From contig CAZQFV010000021.1 of the NCBI GenBank assembly GCA_964592645.1, forward strand, positions 6,385 through 70,384: a DNA stretch of 64,000 nucleotides, read 5' to 3'. A model generated the notes under the pieces. It did no database searches. It was given only the letters and a program-made list of their open reading frames with translations, and was not told where the DNA came from. This stretch comes from CAZQFV01 sp964592645. Its GTDB lineage: Bacteria; Chloroflexota; Chloroflexia; DTKN01. Made by a program: the position numbers and the translations under genes. Below are positions 59,830 to 64,000 of this stretch, piece by piece. How positions within the stretch are numbered: position 1 is the stretch's first letter; each line of letters opens with the position of its first letter.

Positions 59830-62628
59830 ATGGCCGATCGCTACAACGCTACCGAGGTCGAAGCCCGATGGCAGAAGGCTTGGGAGGAAAGTGGGCTCTA
59901 CCGCACCCGCGAAGACCCGACGCGGCCCAAGTTCTACTTCCTGACCATGCTGCCCTACCCCTCGGGCGACCTGCACCTGGGCCACTGGTACGCGATGGCC
60001 CCATCCGACGCGCGGGCCCGCTACATGCGCATGCGCGGCTACAATGTCTTCTTCCCCATCGGGTTCGACGCCTTTGGCCTGCCGGCCGAGAACGCCGCCA
60101 TCAAACACGGCATCCACCCCAAGGAGTGGACCTATGCCAACATCGAGCGCATGCGTCGGCAGCTACGCTCAATGGGCGCGATGTGGGCCTGGGACCGCGA
60201 GGCCATCACCTCCGACCCGGAGTACTACCGCTGGACGCAGTGGTTCTTTGCCGAGTTCTACAAACGCGGCCTGGCCTACCGCAAGTACGCCCCGGTGGAC
60301 TTTTGCCCAACCTGCAACACCACCCTGGCCCGCGAGCAGGTCTGGGGCGAGGATCGGCACTGCGAGCGCTGCGGCACCCCGGTGATCAAAAAAGACCTGA
60401 ACCAGTGGTTCTTCAAGATCACCGACTATGCCGACGAACTGCTGGACTTTTCCCGGATCGAATGGCCCGAGCGCGTGCGGGCCATGCAAACCAACTGGAT
60501 CGGCCGGAGCGAGGGGGCCAATGTCGTCTTCCCCGTCACCGGGGCCGCGGATATCGAGGTCTTTACCACCCGCCCGGACACCCTCTGGGGGGCGACCTTC
60601 ATGGTGCTGGCCCCCGAGCACCCGCTCGTGGCGCAGTTGACCACGCCGGAGCATGCCGACGAGGTGCGCGACTACCAGGCCCAGGCCGGCCGGCAGAGCG
60701 AGATCGAGCGCCTGTCCACGGAAAAGGAAAAGACCGGCGTCTTTACCGGCGGGTATGCCATCAACCCGGTCAACGGGGAAAAGGTCCCCGTCTGGATCGC
60801 CGACTATGTCATGATGACCTACGGCACCGGCGCGATCATGGCCGTGCCGGCCCACGACGAGCGCGACTTGGCCTTTGCCCTGAAGTACGGCCTGCCGATC
60901 ATCCCGGTCATCGACCGCACCGACGGGCAGGCCCGGAGCTTTGTCTACCCCGGTGCGATGGGCGAGGGGTTCGTGGAAGCCCTGGCGGCGGCGGGGATCT
61001 CTTTTGCCACCGGCCCGTACAAGGATCTGGGCGAAGCCCTCTTCGTCACCCTCCGCGGGGACGAGCAACTGGAGCGCTACGCGGCGCTGGCGCGCGCCCA
61101 CATCCGGCCCGGCCACTGGTGCGAGGTGGTCGGCCGCGGCTGGACCTTTTTCTTCGCCGACGGTGAACAGGCGCTGGACTCGGCCGCCGCGGACCGCCGG
61201 ATCCTGGCGCGCTGCGCCGAGATCTATGCGCCGGCCGGCCGCTTCCGCACGGTGATGGAGATGCTCGCCGCCCACGGCTTCTATCGCGACCTCCTCTTCC
61301 ACGCCGAGCACGGGACGATGATCCACTCCGGCGCCTTCTCCGGCACACCGGGGGAGGAGGCCGTGCGCCGGGTCACGGCCTGGCTGGCCGAGCAGGGGTA
61401 CGGCCGTTTCGCCGTGAACTACCGGCTGCGCGACTGGCTGATCTCCCGCCAGCGCTACTGGGGTGCCCCGATCCCCATCGTCTACTGCGCCAAGTGCGGG
61501 ACGGTGGTGGTCCCGGAGAAGGACCTGCCGGTGCTCCTGCCCGACGATGTCGACTTTCGGCCCACCGGCGAATCACCGCTCAAGTACCACGCCGGCTTCC
61601 TGCACACCACCTGCCCGCAGTGCGGCGGGCCGGCCGAGCGCGAGACCGATACCATGGACACCTTCGTCTGCTCCTCATGGTACCAGTACCGCTACCTGAG
61701 CCCTCGGGACGGCGAGCACCCTTGGGACCCCGAGGTTGGCCGCTACTGGCTGCCGGTGGACCAGTACACCGGCGGCGTCGAGCACGCCACGATGCACCTG
61801 ATCTATACCCGTTTCTTCACCAAGGTGCTGCGCGACATGGGGCTGGTGTGGTTCGGCGAGCCGATGGAGCGGCTCTTCAACCAGGGCATCATCCTGGGCG
61901 AGGACAGCGAAAAGATGAGCAAGTCGCGGGGCAATGTCGTTGCCCCGGACGACCTGGTGGGCCAGTACGGCGCCGACACAGTGCGCTGCTTCCTGATGTT
62001 CATCGGCCCGTGGGAAGAGGGCGGCCCCTGGAGCAGCCAGGGCATCGAGGGGGTGCAGCGCTTCCTGAACCGGGCCTGGACGTTGGTGGTGGAGGAGCCC
62101 CCGGCGAAGGAAAAGCCGGCCGACATGGAGGAGAAGGCCCTGCGCCGCGTCACCCATCGCACGATCAAGGCGGCGACGGCAGATATCGAAAAGTTTCAGT
62201 TCAATACCATGATCGCCCGGCTGATGGAGCTGGTCAACGTGCTGATGAAGGTGCGAGAGACGCGCCTGCGCAGCACGCCGGCCTGGGACGAGGCCATCGA
62301 TGCCCTGGTGCGCATGCTGGCCCCGCTGGCCCCGCACATCGCCGAGGAGCTGTGGGCGCGGCTGGGCCGGCCCTACAGCGTGCATGAGCAGCCTTGGCCG
62401 GCCTATGAGGAAGCGCTGACCGTCCTGGAGGAGGTCGAGCTGGCGGTGCAGGTCAACGGCAAGGTCCGGGCCCAACTGCGGGTGCCGGCGGACCTGTCCG
62501 AGGCCGAGGTGCGGGCGCAGGCGCTGGCGCTGGAGCGGCTGCAGCCGTTCCTGGAGGGGCAGGAGGTCGTCAAGGTCATCGTCGTGCCCAGGCGTCTGGT
62601 GAACGTCGTGGTGCGGCCGGCGCGGTGA
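59830..62628 (+). CDS. leuS: Leucyl-tRNA synthetase with an inserted domain in the editing region
   Basis: A protein of 932 residues. The class I motifs are PYPSGDLHLGHWY (HIGH) and EKMSKSRGN (KMSKS); zinc-type Cys pairs are CPTC/CERC and CAKC/CPQC. The editing domain has TTRPDTLWGATF and VPAHDERD. After PVIDRTDG (about 358-365) the usual short linker to NSG-type GAFSG (about 500) is replaced by roughly 110 extra residues (about 385-495) with LFVTLRGDEQLER, VVGRGWTFFFADG and MEMLAAHGFYRD. Total length is about 100 above the bacterial norm. The synthetase function is secure; the role of the insert is unknown. Confidence 0.97.
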   Translation: MADRYNATEVEARWQKAWEESGLYRTREDPTRPKFYFLTMLPYPSGDLHLGHWYAMAPSDARARYMRMRGYNVFFPIGFDAFGLPAENAAIKHGIHPKEWTYANIERMRRQLRSMGAMWAWDREAITSDPEYYRWTQWFFAEFYKRGLAYRKYAPVDFCPTCNTTLAREQVWGEDRHCERCGTPVIKKDLNQWFFKITDYADELLDFSRIEWPERVRAMQTNWIGRSEGANVVFPVTGAADIEVFTTRPDTLWGATFMVLAPEHPLVAQLTTPEHADEVRDYQAQAGRQSEIERLSTEKEKTGVFTGGYAINPVNGEKVPVWIADYVMMTYGTGAIMAVPAHDERDLAFALKYGLPIIPVIDRTDGQARSFVYPGAMGEGFVEALAAAGISFATGPYKDLGEALFVTLRGDEQLERYAALARAHIRPGHWCEVVGRGWTFFFADGEQALDSAAADRRILARCAEIYAPAGRFRTVMEMLAAHGFYRDLLFHAEHGTMIHSGAFSGTPGEEAVRRVTAWLAEQGYGRFAVNYRLRDWLISRQRYWGAPIPIVYCAKCGTVVVPEKDLPVLLPDDVDFRPTGESPLKYHAGFLHTTCPQCGGPAERETDTMDTFVCSSWYQYRYLSPRDGEHPWDPEVGRYWLPVDQYTGGVEHATMHLIYTRFFTKVLRDMGLVWFGEPMERLFNQGIILGEDSEKMSKSRGNVVAPDDLVGQYGADTVRCFLMFIGPWEEGGPWSSQGIEGVQRFLNRAWTLVVEEPPAKEKPADMEEKALRRVTHRTIKAATADIEKFQFNTMIARLMELVNVLMKVRETRLRSTPAWDEAIDALVRMLAPLAPHIAEELWARLGRPYSVHEQPWPAYEEALTVLEEVELAVQVNGKVRAQLRVPADLSEAEVRAQALALERLQPFLEGQEVVKVIVVPRRLVNVVVRPAR

Positions 62629-62637
62629 GCGGATGAT

Positions 62638-63600
<963 letters not shown>

Positions 63601-63646
63601 CGGTTCTCCCTCCCTTGCTTTTCTCCCCTTCTCTCGCTTTTCATGC

Positions 63647-63675
63647 TTGCATGGCGTGGGCCGATGTGGTATAAT
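63647..63675 (+). promoter_or_regulatory. Cassette-facing promoter (Pc-like)
   Basis: TTGCAT (63647-63652), 17 bp spacer, TATAAT (63670-63675) on the plus strand, in the intI leader and pointing to the attI-like site. Confidence 0.65.
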
Positions 63676-63703
63676 ATAAGCAACGAACGAACTCCTCGCC
63701 GTC

Positions 63704-63732
63704 ATTATAGCAGGTTCTCCTTATTGCGTCAA
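63704..63732 (-). promoter_or_regulatory. intI promoter
   Basis: Minus-strand TTGACG (63727-63732), 17 bp spacer, TATAAT (63704-63709), giving a leader of about 97 bases that overlaps the cassette promoter. Confidence 0.75.
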
Positions 63733-63754
63733 GTGTGCGGTAGATAGCGCAAGG

Positions 63755-63985
63755 GGATTTGGCCGCTACCTGTTTCGACCACCTACACGTTTCGGATAGT
63801 CCACGGGCTTCCTAACACATCCAGCCGGAGGATTTGGCAGAGATTTGTCCATCTAACCCCTTGGGGAAGTGTTTTCGATGGAAAAATCGCTCTCCAACTA
63901 CCCCGTAATGGGGTTCTAGCAGGCCGGGTGGCAGTCTAATCAGTAGTTAGGCCGCTTCAGCTGGGGCTTGACCCTTGGGATTTGG
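63755..63985 (+). repeat. Three GGATTTGG direct repeats around the attI-like site
   Basis: GGATTTGG at 63755-63762, 63830-63837 and 63978-63985, in a 400-bp gene-free stretch (63601-64000). They may be accessory integrase-binding repeats as known for attI1, but this is only a resemblance of position. Confidence 0.5.
63934..63952 (+). other. attI-like recombination site
   Basis: GTCTAAT, 5-base spacer, GTTAGGC: an imperfect inverted pair ending in the core GTTRRRY, 346 bp from the intI start on the side where cassettes insert. attI1 has the same pair of inverted boxes next to its core. Cassettes, if any, begin after 63946 and lie beyond the window. Confidence 0.6.
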
Positions 63986-63996
63986 TATGAGATAAT
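63968..63996 (+). promoter_or_regulatory. Possible promoter after the attI core
   Basis: TTGACC (63968-63973), 17 bp spacer, GATAAT (63991-63996), which would drive the first cassette or flanking gene to the right of the window. Confidence 0.5.
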
Positions 63997-64000
63997 GGAA

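Noticed and set aside
63851..63952. Reading ATCTAAC ... GTTAGGC as a 102-bp attC site
   Set aside because: The two boxes match poorly as complements and there is no room for a cassette gene between it and intI; an attI reading fits position better.

Overview
The window is a GC-rich bacterial chromosome segment of 64 kb, most likely from an uncultured or thermotolerant Chloroflexota lineage (Anaerolineae-like). That placement is an inference from gene content: many GAF/PAS histidine kinases, single-membrane style Thr/Pro-rich lipoproteins with PA14, NBR1-Ig and GerMN domains, a short EF-Ts, an SLC13 permease with TrkA-C domains and long minus-strand operons. Genes are densely packed, many with 1-4 bp start/stop overlaps. 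Promoters of the ordinary sigma-70 type (TTGnnn, 16-17 bp, TATnnT) can be read in nearly every divergent gap.

Layout. 1-4.1 kb: two convergent sensor kinases. 4.2-9.5 kb (minus): undecaprenyl-phosphate sugar transferase, GT2 glycosyltransferase, methylase-MazG, a receiver-like protein and a parvulin lipoprotein. 9.5-16.3 kb (minus): lepA, SLC13 permease, rtcA, ychF-like, pyrK. 16.4-17.9 kb (plus): a membrane-anchored repeat protein, a YtxH-like protein and a ResA-like thioredoxin. 17.9-25.4 kb: toroid-fold protein, PA14 lipoprotein, GerMN lipoprotein, the remnant of a THEP1 NTPase, and an operon of corrinoid protein, UroD-family methyltransferase and nucleotide cyclase. 25.6 kb: tRNA-Arg(CCG). 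25.8-31.5 kb: TPR histidine kinase, MrfA-like helicase, rhomboid protease, WecG/TagA glycosyltransferase. 31.7-39 kb (plus): the translation cluster nusA-ylxR-infB-rbfA-truB, then a methyltransferase and ribF. 39-46 kb (minus): membrane phosphatase/sulfatase-type enzyme, Fe-S protein, CpXC protein, zinc-ribbon membrane protein, fabZ, a DsbA-like protein with an in-frame UGA, and xpt. 46-49 kb: guaB interrupted by an intein. 49-53.9 kb: a large DUF4062-NTPase-WD40 (STAND) gene plus an unknown partner. 54-59.5 kb (minus): rpsB-tsf-pyrH-frr-uppS-cdsA-dxr. 59.8-62.6 kb: leuS. 62.6-64 kb: an integron integrase with its promoter, a cassette-facing promoter and an attI-like site; any cassettes lie beyond the window.

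Most of the window is housekeeping (translation, isoprenoid and lipid precursors, purine and pyrimidine metabolism). The most notable signals are the IMPDH intein with homing-endonuclease motifs placed exactly at the catalytic cysteine, a probable selenocysteine (U-P-Y-C) in a DsbA-like lipoprotein with a SECIS-like hairpin, the integron platform at the right end, a domain of about 110 residues inserted in the LeuRS editing region, a duplicated C-terminal module on NusA, and leader hairpins at nusA, guaB, lepA and rpsB. All functional calls rest on reading motifs by eye; no database search was run.
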